64,000 nucleotides of DNA from Sitta carolinensis (Eukaryota > Chordata > Aves > Passeriformes > Sittidae). Location of the stretch: positions 28,173,690-28,237,689 of the forward strand of contig CM063289.1 of the NCBI GenBank assembly GCA_032173965.1, in the 5' to 3' direction. The first letter of the stretch is position 1, and each line of letters opens with the position of its first letter. The position numbers and the translations under genes were made by a program. Shown here piece after piece: positions 1 to 11,600 of this stretch. The notes beneath the pieces are model-generated. The model had not been told where the DNA came from. It saw only the letters and a program-made list of their open reading frames with translations, and searched no databases.

Positions 1-3000
1 ATGCTAGATGAAAATTACTTGGTTTTGGTATCAAGGAATTCTTCTGGTTGCATAAGAAGGAAATGCTGGAGGGGAGTTTGTTAGCCAACACCAGCAGAGG
101 TTTTGTCTATAGGAATGTTTAGAGAGGCTTATGCATGTCTATATATTTTGTGCATCTGTTTTATGTGGGACAGGTAGAAAAAAAAGAACTTTGTCCCTTT
201 GGTCCCTCTGCTATGGGTCAGGTATCAAAAAAAAGATCACATCCTTAAACACCTCAGGTTCACTCTCGCAATAGAGAAGCTAGGAGCAAGAAGGGAGTAA
301 AATACATAGGTAAGTTGCATAAAATATATCAAGGCCAGAAAAAATTAAACTGAAAATTTGTTCAGTTGTACAGGACAGAGTAGTGAAAGCTGGGCACAGA
401 AACCATGGGTTTCCAAATAATAACATTTAAAGATTAGATTTTAATTTTCTACATCAGAAGATTGAACTTTTCCACTGTTTTCTAAAAAAAAAAAAAATCA
501 TGCTATTTAATTGCATCTTAATGAGAGAACTAACGAAATCTTTCAGAGACAGGGAATTTCCTGAAAGTAGAAGTTGCACAGATATTGTTTCCTTGTAGTC
601 AGGAACTGGCAGAAGAAAGAAAAGACGTTGCAAGCCAGCAGTTCTCTGAAGATACCTGGGTGAGCAGTTGCTACTCTGCTGGTCCTAGCACAATAATGTA
701 GCATGTGGATAATGAACCCAACTTTAAAATTTTCTTTTTCCAAAAAGCTTGTAGACCTGTGTCAAAGTACTGGCTGTATGAAGTGGTCCGTTGCTGTCAG
801 CCCCCAGAATGTTCAAGCCAGTTTCTTTTTAAGATGGGAATTCTACCTCTATAAAATTTGCTCAAAGATTTGGCTGCATGCAGATTGAGGGGAAAAAAAC
901 CCAAAAACCAAAAAACCAAAGCAAAAATCCTCAAGGTGTGTTTAATTACGTGTTAGCACAGGGAATTAGTCACACTGAGCAGGACTCCCATAGGGTGGAT
1001 GTAGAGCATCCCTTTAACATTTGCTCCTGCAATCCAGAGGGTTCAGTGAACAAAAAATGTGTTCTCTCCATGGTAAATGAGAGCAGCAGAATGGAATGAT
1101 AAGTAATATCCTACTTTCTGCACAAAGTACAGAAACAGGGTAACTGCTTTGAGTATTCCTCAAAAACTGCAAAATAATGAACAGTTTATTTGGATATATG
1201 AAATGGGGTGAAATGAAGAAAAGGATCTGCAGAGCAGGAAAAACAAGTTTGTCCAGTACAGTATGATATGCTTCCAACATTTGACAAATGAGCCAGGAGC
1301 TGCACTGTCCTCATGCCTTTCCATTTTTATAACTACAAATCCACAGTGAATACAGTTTTATGTAGAAGGAACTGCCTCTGACAGATAAAAAATTACTTCA
1401 ACACCAACATAGTTTATTACTTGCTCCTCTGCTGATTTACACACAAGCCAAACTCCAGTTTCCAGCAATGTCTGCTGTCCCTTTAAAGAATTCAGGTGTA
1501 ATGCCTAAAGTTCATGGTCTCTTTATCTGTTGCATGATCTTCACTGGAAAAATAACATCTGAACTGAGCCGACTTGAATGCATTTATGCCTGTGGAAAAT
1601 CAGGAATTCCTCCCCTATTCCTGGATAAAAGCAGAAAATAATTATATCCCTGCTTTTCAGGCTGTCTCTTATGGACAAATACCATCTAAAAAGAGCCCAG
1701 TGTATTCCCATTCAGCATGGTGACAGACTACGTAGGTAGGCTGGAACTAAACTCAGCCCTGTCTGTCTGTCTGTGTGGTAGTAGAGGTGACAGGAGAACA
1801 CCATTTGCAGTGAGGCAGCCAAAGAGCAACGACAGCAGGGATGATGGTAGTTGCAAAGTGCCAGCAGACTCAGCTTTGGAACAGATTTGCCAAGACTACT
1901 GCACCATGTGATGACACAGATTCTATGCTGAATGCACAGTGACATGGAAAATGTCTCCTAGTGGTGTCCAGGCATCACCAGTTAACTCCTCTAATAGCTG
2001 CTCTCCCTGACTTTGCCCTGTTTCACCAGCTGTTGTGCATCTCCTGTTCAGGAGGAGACACTGGCACAGTGGAAGAGTCATTAGGGAAATGCAACAACAT
2101 ATGGATGTGAGAGGGAGGTTCAATAATGAGTTTCTGTGTGTCTGTGTTCAGTGTGTGCACAGGGAGCACCATCTCATTTACCTGAGCTTGATTTGCTGTT
2201 TGTACTGCTCTGTACCAAGGAGCTCTTGGAAGCACAGAGCATTCTGGAGGTTACAAGAGCAAATCACCAAGCACAGAGTCAGTTCAACCTGGCAATGCAA
2301 AGAAAGTCCAGATTGGAGAAATTTCCTATTTGGGGAAAAGTCAATTCAGCAATCCAGCTGAATATTCTTCATTCCTGGTTGTCTTCCAGGGCTGTAGAAA
2401 TTCACCTGGTGCCACTATGATCTATGACTGCTGAGTAGCCCCTTGAAGTTTGTGGCATCCAGCAAGAACTGCCTTGGGAAGCCTAAAGAGCAGAGACTTG
2501 AAACAACCTATTCCATGAGAATTAGAGCTAATGAAGCCTGGGCTTCTCTGTGAATTTATGTCTTAGCTTAAGTCTTTGGATACAGGGTCAAACTGAGGTT
2601 TTTGGATTGTTAGGTAGGAACAATTCTCCAAGGATTCTCTGAGATCTAATACTGTCAGCTTTGTGATAAATGCTTCCTTAGAGTATGCATAGGTTCATTC
2701 AGTGGGTCAGCTCTTCTAAATACTGACTTTTACCCAACCTGGAGAAGCTTAGCTTTCCTTATGATATGTTAACAAAATATTAAAGCAAGCCCCAATGCAG
2801 CAAGATAGAATGTGCCCCTAAAGCCCCTGTCCTCAAGAGCCTCATTCTGCAGGTTTTTCTTCTGTATGAAAGGTAAAAATTAATTTATTAAAATAAATTA
2901 ATCATTTTTTCACATTTTCCTGTCTGGCTTTGACTGGTTGGTCAACATCCTGGTTGTAGCACATGAATCCTGGCACTATTTGTTCTACAAGTCATGAAAC

Positions 3001-3535
3001 CCTTCAGGAAAGTATTGGGGCAAAGAAGATTTACAAAGTGATTGCAGTGTCTTTTGCCTTTCCTAGAACCTGTGGCATGTTCAGTGTTTCCAGGTGGCCT
3101 GGGGGAAAATTCCCAAGTTTTTTTTGAGGTTTTTTGATCTCTTAAGTTCACACATCTGAGCAGCACACAATTTATTAAGGCCACACTTAATTAAAGGCTT
3201 TTAACAGTTTATTAGCCTTTCTTCCAAGCTTTCTGGTTTACGACTGAGATAAGGATGTGTTCCTACATTCTACCTCACACCTGCCTATTATGTGTTTCAT
3301 TATTAAAAACTTTTATTCATTTAATCTCCCATGTGATGCATACCTTAGAGAGTAGCTCAAATCAGGCAGTCACAACCTGTCCAATTTAATGTTTCATAAA
3401 AACAAAGCTTTAGAATTCCATCTGGCATAGTAAAAAAATCACCAGACACACCACCATAACAATGCACTGGAAAAATAATAATTAAAATTATTTTCTGTGT
3501 GCTGGGAGCCACTCACTCAACTCTCCTGTTACCCT
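1..3535. other. Non-coding flank, no gene recognised
   Basis: No open frame here resembles a known protein, and the reading frames present are short and without recognisable motifs. The block holds an A-run near 485-497, a T-rich stretch around 3119-3134 and a perfect AT-rich palindrome at 2879-2902. I interpret it as distal upstream flank of the NFI gene whose first exon lies at 40 kb. Short undetected exons or lncRNA exons cannot be excluded. Confidence 0.6.
2879..2902. repeat. Perfect 24-bp AT palindrome
   Basis: Two 11-base arms, ATTAATTTATT (2879-2889) and AATAAATTAAT (2892-2902), are exact reverse complements separated by AA. It could form a small cruciform or hairpin. It is made only of A and T, so chance is a reasonable explanation. 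No flanking target-site duplication or transposon terminus was recognised. Confidence 0.7.
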
Positions 3536-3693
3536 GAGAAGCTGTGGCTGCCCCATCCCTGGAAGTGTCTAAGACCAGGTTGGATGGAGCCTGGAGCAAC
3601 AAGATCTAGTGCCTAGCATCCCTGCCCACAGTAGGGAGGTTGGAACTGAATGATTTTTAAGGTCCCTTCCACCTCAAACCATTCTGTGATTCA
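3536..3693 (+). mobile_element. CR1 LINE 3' fragment (sense)
   Basis: The segment reads like the 3' end of an avian CR1 non-LTR retrotransposon in the sense direction. It has a degenerate 'ccatccctggaagtgtctaa' portion, then 'aggttggaactgaatgattt', 'ttaaggtcccttccacctca' and 'aaccattctgtgattc' at the 3' terminus (about 3678-3693), corresponding to the usual ATTCTRTG-type CR1 tail. CR1 copies are typically 5'-truncated, and this one is only about 158 bases with no reverse transcriptase left. It is clearly diverged, so it is an old, inactive copy. Confidence 0.85.
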
Positions 3694-4689
3694 AAGCGCC
3701 AGTCTTTAGGAACAAGGCCCGGTGTGGCAGAGCCCAGACTGACTTGCTGTGATGGTTCTCCATCAATGTGGCCAGAAATGGTGGAAGAGAGGATAAGAAG
3801 AGACAGAAGAAAGCAAATTGGGTCATTCTGAGATAGGAGATCATGATGTGGTGATTGTAATAGATTCCCCAGCCTGCACATTTTTTGACAACTCATTTGT
3901 TTTAGGCTTATCTGCATTCAGATCACATTAATTCAAAGGGCAGTGGATCCAATTTTCTGTTGCCTGGCACTTTGTATAACATTTACCTCTTCTCCAAATG
4001 AAGGGAAAAATGGATATAAAATGCTGCTCAGAATCTGGGCTTTGTTTTCATCTCCCCCTAGTTTAGCAGAAATGCCTCTGTATTGTTATTTTTCCTCAGT
4101 TACCCTCGCGTGACAGCAGTGGAATGATATAACCTTCTTTTGTCCTTGCTCTACTTACATTTAGCTTATGTTCTTATCAAACTGACCCCAAGCCTGTTCT
4201 TTTCCTGTAACTGCAGGTCAAAACATCAATTCTGGCAATTCGGCTGCCCCCTCTGCCATTTGGAAGGAGCAAGGTGGAGACAGCTGGCAGTTAGGGGAGC
4301 ACTAGGAAGCATATGGTAGCTCTGTGCAGTGTTGTCCAAGGGCTCCTAGGACAATCACTCACTTGCTTCACTGATTTCCAAAATGTACATCTCTTTTTTG
4401 GGTCTTTTCTCATAAGCCCCCAGGATAGACATTGTTTCAGCAAAGGTCATTTTAGGAGAAACTCCGTGTTTTGATATTATTTAGTTCGTTCCATGAAAGA
4501 AAATCTGTTTAAAAATTATCCTGCTACCATAAATGACCACAGAGAAAATAGAGTGACAGATAAATAAAGGTAACTGGGTAGAGACTGGGGCAATGAAATG
4601 TTAGAAGAGACCATCCTAAATTTAAGGAATTACGTAGCTGGACATTTGCAACTTGTGTTTTTAGCATGGCAGCTGGTCGGAGGGTTAAG
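3694..4689. other. Non-coding spacer
   Basis: Unremarkable mixed-composition DNA between the CR1 fragment and the 5S-derived element. I see no exon, RNA gene or repeat that I can name. Confidence 0.5.
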
Positions 4690-4960
4690 AAAATATGTGG
4701 CCATGCAATGTTGGCTGAGATCCTGCCTGATCTTGGGAGTTAAACACAGCCAAGCCCTGTAGTGTTGGATGGGAAACCGCCAAGGAAAATCCAGTGATTC
4801 AGTAAGTGGCATCCTTCCTGCATGATTACAGCAACCCCAGTGCCAGAATGGTGCTCGGGGATAGTTTTTTTGGTGGCAGTGATATTTTAATATGAGATGT
4901 AAACTTGTTGAAGGATCTAGTGATGACTTGCACAAAGATAAGAGAGTTTTAATAATTACT
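4690..4960 (+). mobile_element. 5S rRNA-derived SINE relic, probably AmnSINE1
   Basis: Bases 4694-4796 align along most of their length with vertebrate 5S rRNA. 'gtggccatgc' matches the 5' part, 'gcctgatcttgggagttaa' matches the '(g/t)ctgatctcggaagctaa' region that holds box A, 'ttggatgggaaaccgcc' matches the 'ttggatgggagaccgcc' intermediate element/box C, and 'ggaaaatccagtg' matches 'ggaataccaggtg'. Beyond the 5S part the similarity continues in SINE style: 'agtaagtggcatccttcctg' (about 4801-4820), then 'gatattttaatatgagatgt' and 'aaac' (4881-4904), which recalls the conserved 'gatgagacgttaaac' block of Deu-domain SINEs. A 5S head joined to a Deu-type body is the described architecture of AmnSINE1, an extinct amniote SINE. 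A truncated 5S pseudogene is the alternative, but the downstream match argues for the SINE. It is heavily mutated and should not be transcribed as 5S RNA. Confidence 0.65.
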
Positions 4961-7900
4961 ACCTTGTAATTCCACTCTCTGCTTTCTGTTCCATGGAGCT
5001 TTCTTCCTGTTTTATTCTTTTGGTTGATCATTATCATCACACAATAAAAGTGGATTCTTCCAAGGAGATAGTTCCATTTTTATAAATTCTGTTTATGTGT
5101 ACTGCCTCCAGAACATGTACAGCATTTGGTGAGGTGCAGGACCAGAAGTTTGTGCCTGTATAGAGATGTTTTAAATATTCTCCAGCAGTAGAAAATACTT
5201 TGGGAATCTTGTTATAAACAATTTCTTTCCCTTTACTTCCCTTTACTGCTTGTTGTTGATTGCAGCCCCTGAGCTGAAATACTTTTGTTGATGCAACAAT
5301 GCTTTCTAAATCAGATCAGTGAACTGATTTGGGCAAAAAAAAAAACAAACCCAACAACTCTAAAAGCAGACATTTTTCAACTTGTATAATTTCTGATCAA
5401 GTTTGAAGTGCAGCCATACAATCAGTTCCTAAAGCACAAGTGTGGAGGCAGTAAATCCCAATGCAGACCTAGATGTGGGAGAGCAAGGAGGCAGGAAACA
5501 CCTTCATGTGGTTTTTACACCAGAAGAAACAGTCTGACACATTTTTACCATTGCCAGAAGAGTAATGCCTATTTTAAGTTTTGAAGTTTACCTACTAGAC
5601 ATCAATATCCAGTTTTGTGCAGTTAAATTTACATTATATAATTAAAAGTTTGGAGTTTATAAAGGATATAGAAAGTGCTTTTGGATCCTTGGGTTATAAT
5701 TGTGTCCTGTAGTACCATATGTACTGCACAAATGGGTGTGGCTACATGAACATTTTTACAGAGGTCAAGCTGTAATTTTTGTTATTTCACTACACGATTT
5801 CCATTTGAAATAAGATTCCATGACACATCTAAATGATTATACACAAGAGTCTATTCTAATAGTAGTAGGCTCATAAAAAATAACAAGACTAAATGATAAC
5901 TGTCTCCTGACCCATACATGTATTTACAGTAGAAGTACTTTAATAAAGGTAGCTACATCCTCTAGATCCTCAGACCTTTATTTGAACTCTTCTGTAGCAT
6001 AATTGACAGACAGAATTAAGAGTGTATATTAAGACCTGGAACTGAACTTTTTCTGTAGGCTCAGCTTCACTTACATCACTCATAATATTAGAAAGAATCT
6101 GTGACAATCATATTAAAATGATGCCACCCTTACACAGATTAGCAGAGTATGCAATTATATTTAAATGCTGTAATTGGAACTTGCTGTTAAGTGCCTACTG
6201 TCACTTCTCAATTCCCCTCAAGGCAAGTAAACCACTTCTTCCTTTGCTCTATAAATTTAATGCCATATTCTGCACACAGTAAGAGCTGGTATTTCATCAA
6301 GAGCATTTTGTTTGCCTCAAATGCTGTGAAAACACAGGCCTTGTGAACACTGCAGGATATAAATCCATCCTAGAAAACGACTCTGTTAAAAAAAAAAAAA
6401 AAGGCATTTTGCCATTTCATGCTTATGGGGACAACCTGGGTCTTTGCATTTGATTAGTTTCTTCACCTGAAAGCCATTTCCAGCTCGTCTTTTGTAGACA
6501 GCATTATTAACTATAAAGATCCTGAAGGCAGGGCCAAGTGAGTTTGCTCATACTCAGCTGAATCTTTCTAAACACCAGGGATGCACCCAGGTGTTTGTGA
6601 GGGCCTCACCTTGGTGGCAGAGCAGCTTTTCTTTCTGGTGTTGCATGACAAGGGAGAGTTCTGTGGTATCTTCTTGGCAGAGGAGGAGCTGCAGATGCGA
6701 TAGGTGGAAAAAGAACTGTTGTTTTTACTTTTAAAGTAAGGTTTTACTGAAAATTTTTAGAAAAGTCATGATGGGAATGTCTTGCATGGCTTTTGGGAAA
6801 TCTCTGAAAGCCTCCTCAGTTCTCTGTGAATGTTACAGTGTTGGCTGTTGGTCGTCAGTCAGTCTTTTATGTGTTTTCCTAGATTTAGTCAGAATCAGTG
6901 TGTATCCCAGGTTTTGGTATTTGGACTGTGCTAGTTAACATTTGACATGTCTAGCTGCGTAAAGAGCAAAGAGATATAGTCGGGATGAGAGCCTTGTCCT
7001 TCTCATGGTCCCATCCTGACTGAACCTGGGCTTTTATTTTTCTAGCACAGCCACGAACAGCACTGCTTTTCCTTCATGTCCATTGCCAAAATGACCTAGG
7101 CTTGAACTCTCCCAAGAATGGCAATTTGCTTTTGTGTGTTCTCCATACTGGAGCAGTCCTGGGGATCTCAGCTAAGAGATGTGATAGCCCAGTGTATGTT
7201 ATATTGGTAATGCATAGATCTGCAGTGTTGACTCTTGCTCACTGGAAACTTAATCTAAGGCAACTAAATCCTTTCTCAAACCTAGCAGTTGAATAGTGTT
7301 CATTTGGAGGTGCTTTGAGAAAGGCTGAGTAGAAAGGGTAGGAAGGAAAAAGTAGGATTGTTCTAACTGTTATGACTGACCATAACTTTACTGTGGAAAT
7401 TGGTATTATCCAGACTGGGCTGCAATTAGATACACATTCTAGTAGTGTTGCTTTTCTACATACTGTACTTGTACTAATGCTACATGATGTCTGCAGGCCT
7501 GTGGATGTTTTGAAAGCAGTGACTGTAAAGCTGTACAATGATGGCTCTGATAAATGTACAGGGGATTCAAATCTGAGACTGGGCATTGATCTGCACTGTA
7601 CAAAAATCCCTCCATTAATCCCCTTCCATTTTCTGTCTTGAAACCATGTATTTTTCTCTGAGCAATGAACTAGAAACCAGCACACCCAGATGCTACAGAG
7701 GGCCTTTGGCTCCTTCACAAAATTTGGTCTTAAGTAATGTTTTTGCAGTGTGGCAAGTGCTAGAACCCCACATGGTGACCTACATGGCGTTGGCTAGAGC
7801 TTTTCTTGTGAATCTAATCCAACAAAAGCAGCTGTCTCTAAACCAGTAGAGCTGCAAAAGCACTCATGTTTTAGCACTGTGGCTATTCTTCAGGGTACCT

Positions 7901-8542
7901 GGTAGTAAATGTGAATATTTCAAATGGGATACAACACTCTCAAAAAAATCCTAGCGTGCTTTACTGTAAAATTATTTGTTTGTGGGGGTTTTTTTGTTTG
8001 TGAATTTATTTTGTCTTCACATTTTATATACACACACATTGTTCCCTGCCTAAACTGGTAGAAGGTGAAAATGCAACTGAGAACTCTCTTGAATAGAGTT
8101 CGTGCTGCATCTGATTGTCAGCATTGTATGTTTATGGCCTCATTAGAGAATAATAAATACAACGGAAACAGTAATATCAAAACATACAGTTCTTGCTGAT
8201 TCCAAATCTGCATGTTCTCACCATGCCTTCAATTATCCCTTGTAAAAGCTTCCCTTTATTTTGTTGGAGTCCAACAAGATTGTTAATTCAAGGTTTTTTT
8301 TCAAGTATTTTGAGCATTATCCTACAACAGTAACTCACTATTAGTTGATCAGAGTTTGTGGCATTGGCTGCTGCTTTGTCAGCCACCATAGCAAGATTCT
8401 GTAGATCAGGCCCTGCCCTACATTATCTGAGTCACATTCTCCATTATTAAGACAACTGAGGATATTTCAAGGCTGTGTTTTTTACACTGCACTTGATAAT
8501 CTAATTAAATTCTTTCTCTCAGGATTCCCTGTAAAATATGTA
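4961..8542. other. Non-coding flank
   Basis: AT-rich sequence with short homopolymers (A-runs near 5336-5344 and 6389-6402) and no recognisable coding exon. The longest open frame of the whole window lies on the minus strand at 7239-7718 (159 codons), but it has no recognisable motif and I treat it as chance. Confidence 0.55.
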
Positions 8543-8610
8543 GAGTAAAATTCTGGCCCCAGTCAAGCCAGTGGCAAAACTCCCATTGATTTCAATGATC
8601 TGAGACTTCA
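8543..8610. repeat. Degenerate ancient amniote repeat fragment
   Basis: The text 'attctggccccagtcaagcc' followed by 'agtggcaaaactcccattga' and 'tttcaatgatct' closely resembles a common reptile/bird repeat motif of the form 'cctggccccattgaagtcaatggcaaaactcccattgacttcaatgg'. I do not know a secure family name for it. Only this core is recognisable and the boundaries are approximate. Confidence 0.5.
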
Positions 8611-11600
8611 TCCTTAAATCCAGACTGGAGCAGATACAGGCCAACAGCCTGCAAAAATACTAATAGAGTCATTTTCAATCCAGTGCCTTGACTGAGGTTT
8701 ATATTCTGGAAGTGAGAAGCTTAATCCCAATAGTAGGCGACAATACATCTCTCCAAGGAACCAGTGGAAATGCTGGTGAGGCTTAGAGGTTGTGACAGGC
8801 CTGCTGTCCTAATTAATAACTTGTCAATCTCAGGATGGAGTTAGGCTATTTCATCAGCCCAGGACTCCAACCTGGGGGTACGCGAAGGCGGGGTTAATTG
8901 AAGTTCTGCTCTGGCTTAAAATATCACAAAATTTGGGGGTATTGAAGGATCTGGATTAAACTTCTGATGTGCAGTGATACTTCATTAACTTCAGGATATA
9001 TTTCTAGCAAACAGCATCATGGTATAAAATAAACTGGAGTTTCAGAATTTCCTTCCATGTTACTGAAGATGCACCCAAAGGAATGGTTATATCTCAAAGT
9101 ATTTTGTATTTAGTAAAAGAAAAAAATCTTCCAGGGTTTTAGTGGCTGGGAGGATAAAGGTGCAGACTTCCTAAAAGCTATGTAGTGTCAGGAAAAGTAT
9201 CAGGGACAATAAATAGAAGAGGAAAGACGACATGAAATAATTGCATGACTCTTTTGAGAAAATAAAACCAGTATTTGAATACAGTGACCTGAAAAAGAAA
9301 CAATAGCAACTGGCCAAATTCTGCATCACTTTAGTTCAAACACTTTCATTGTCAGACCCTGACTACCTCAGAGGGTTATTTTTTTTATGACATTACAAGG
9401 AGATGGAAGCAATTGGAAATGAAATCACAAAAAAAGATGTGCCAAAGACTGTAGGATCTATTAAGAATTTCAAGTTTGCAATCCCTATATCCCATACCAG
9501 CCTTCTAAAAAACTAAATGCAACTGTTTTGTGCAGCCTGTAATTTTAGTTATGGGAGTCAGAGGAAGAAGTAGGTTGTATTTTCTGGAAAAAGTCTTTTA
9601 CATCTCCTTAGTTCACACACACTATTGTAGTGCTGAAACTCATGTTTTGATATCATGCACCTCTTTTCTTCACCGAAATGCATAGATGAGGCATAACAGG
9701 CTGGTCCTTCCATCCAGAGTTTGAAAACCTCAGGAGCTGAAATCTGTGGCTTAAATATCTATTGTTGAGTTACAGTCCTGATGTTTTCAGTTGTTGAGAT
9801 GTGTAATTCACCACTCCCAGAGGTACATTTACATTCCTTAGAGGTTCAGATCTCTGCACCTTTTAACTTGGGTTAATTTCCAGTGTTTGCTTCAAGAAGT
9901 TATGTAGATAAATGCAGTTTACATGCTTTTCATCCTTCCTTGAAGATGGTCCTCAGATGGGCAAAATCCATCAGTGATTTGGACAAATAAGGAGAATAAA
10001 AGCAGAATGTATGAGGGTATTGACTGCCAAATGGTGCAGAAATCATTTAGTGCTCTTAGTTATCCCAAATCCACCATCCCTGGTAGTCACTGGATTCCTT
10101 TGGGGAAACAAACTTGGATTTGTTGTCTCATTCCAGCAGGCAGCCAGAAGGGGGGGATGACAGCAAGGTTGTTTAAGACTTAGAGGGCCAAATTATTCTT
10201 AACTCCACTAATCACCCCAAGCACGAATAGAGAGGTTTGGCTATCTGTTCTATTGATTGGGAAAAGCAGCCTTACAACTAGCAGAAGTGAGGTATGAATG
10301 GAAATAAGGGAAGAGAATGCTTGAAAACCTTGGGAGGCCACAGGGATATTGATTTTGGGAGAGTGTAAGTTCTGCCTGCCCCCAAGGGGAGCAGGAAAGG
10401 TGCCTGGGGTGGGGGGAGTTTGCATTGAAGGACTGTGTGTTATGTAAAGAGATCATGTCAGGTTCACTTTGTCATGGGCAGCTGTCAGGGCTGATGGTTA
10501 TAATATCACTTGTACTCCTATGAAATTAAATTATTTTTCCATCCAGGCTACTACATGTCACTTCTGTATTCAGCAGCAAGGTGTAAAGGGAGTAAAAATA
10601 GTCAAATGCATCTAGTCCATTAGAGCTAGGTGTAAGAACCTAAGAAATTCAGGGGAAATAGTGTATATGCATGAAGTGTCTTATGCCTGGCAAGTGCTGC
10701 TTCCTCTTCCTGCTGACATTTTGAATTGCTGACTGTTTTACAGCTCATTGTTTTTCAGCTGAGATTTTCTGTGTTACCCAGATAAAATCGTAGTGTTTGA
10801 TAATAAAGTTGGGGAGGAACAGTAGCCTAACATGGGACTTATCTAATGCTGAAAGTGGTTATTTGTAAACAGATGCTGCTACTAAGTGCTTAAATTAGAT
10901 AATAAATGGTACCTATCTCATGAATTCCTTCCCTCCATTTACTGTGGTGTGCAGTCTGGAATATTTTTTTTCTGCTTTTAAGATGTTTTAGGGATGCAAT
11001 TTGCTTGTGAATCTTGAGCAACTGTCACTGGTTCAATACAGGCTTAAAGGGATTAATTCTTTTCTAGAGGGTCCCAAGTGAATTTTTTATTAACCTTTTG
11101 GGTAATAAACATTTATCTCATTTTTACAGCAGCGTTTAACACTATCTATTTATGGCCAAATATCTCTAAATCCATTACATGAGCTGAAAATGCACCTGCT
11201 TCAGAAAAAAAGCTCTCTGGAGAACCTGGAGCAGGCACTGATAATTGTAAACAAAACAAAACAAGAGCCCATAAAATAAAAATAAAAGTATTACCTTGAG
11301 TATCATGTCTTACAGAATGGCTGCTTTGAACAGAAACCTAATTATTATCATAGCATGTCTATTAAAAAAAAAGAGAGTGAAGAGGATTGATGGAGTTGAT
11401 GTGAAACTAAGGTGGGTTCTTGTGTCCCCAAGCCACAACACCAGCATCTGGGATGTCGTATGTATATTGATTGAGAGCATGACAGTGTGATCTGTGAGCC
11501 CACCCTCTGCCTCATTGCTTATAAATTTATAGCCTCCAAAACTGCTTTGAAAGCTCTGTATGAAGAAGTAATAATATGAGCTAGTGGTGGAAGCAACCCA

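Noticed and set aside
4694..4796. Functional 5S rRNA gene
   Set aside because: Too many substitutions, including in the box A region, and SINE-like sequence follows; it is a relic.
7239..7718. Longest open frame in the window (159 codons, minus strand)
   Set aside because: No recognisable motif, domain or repeat; the opposite strand is open too (7372-7641). A frame of this length is not surprising in 64 kb read in six frames.
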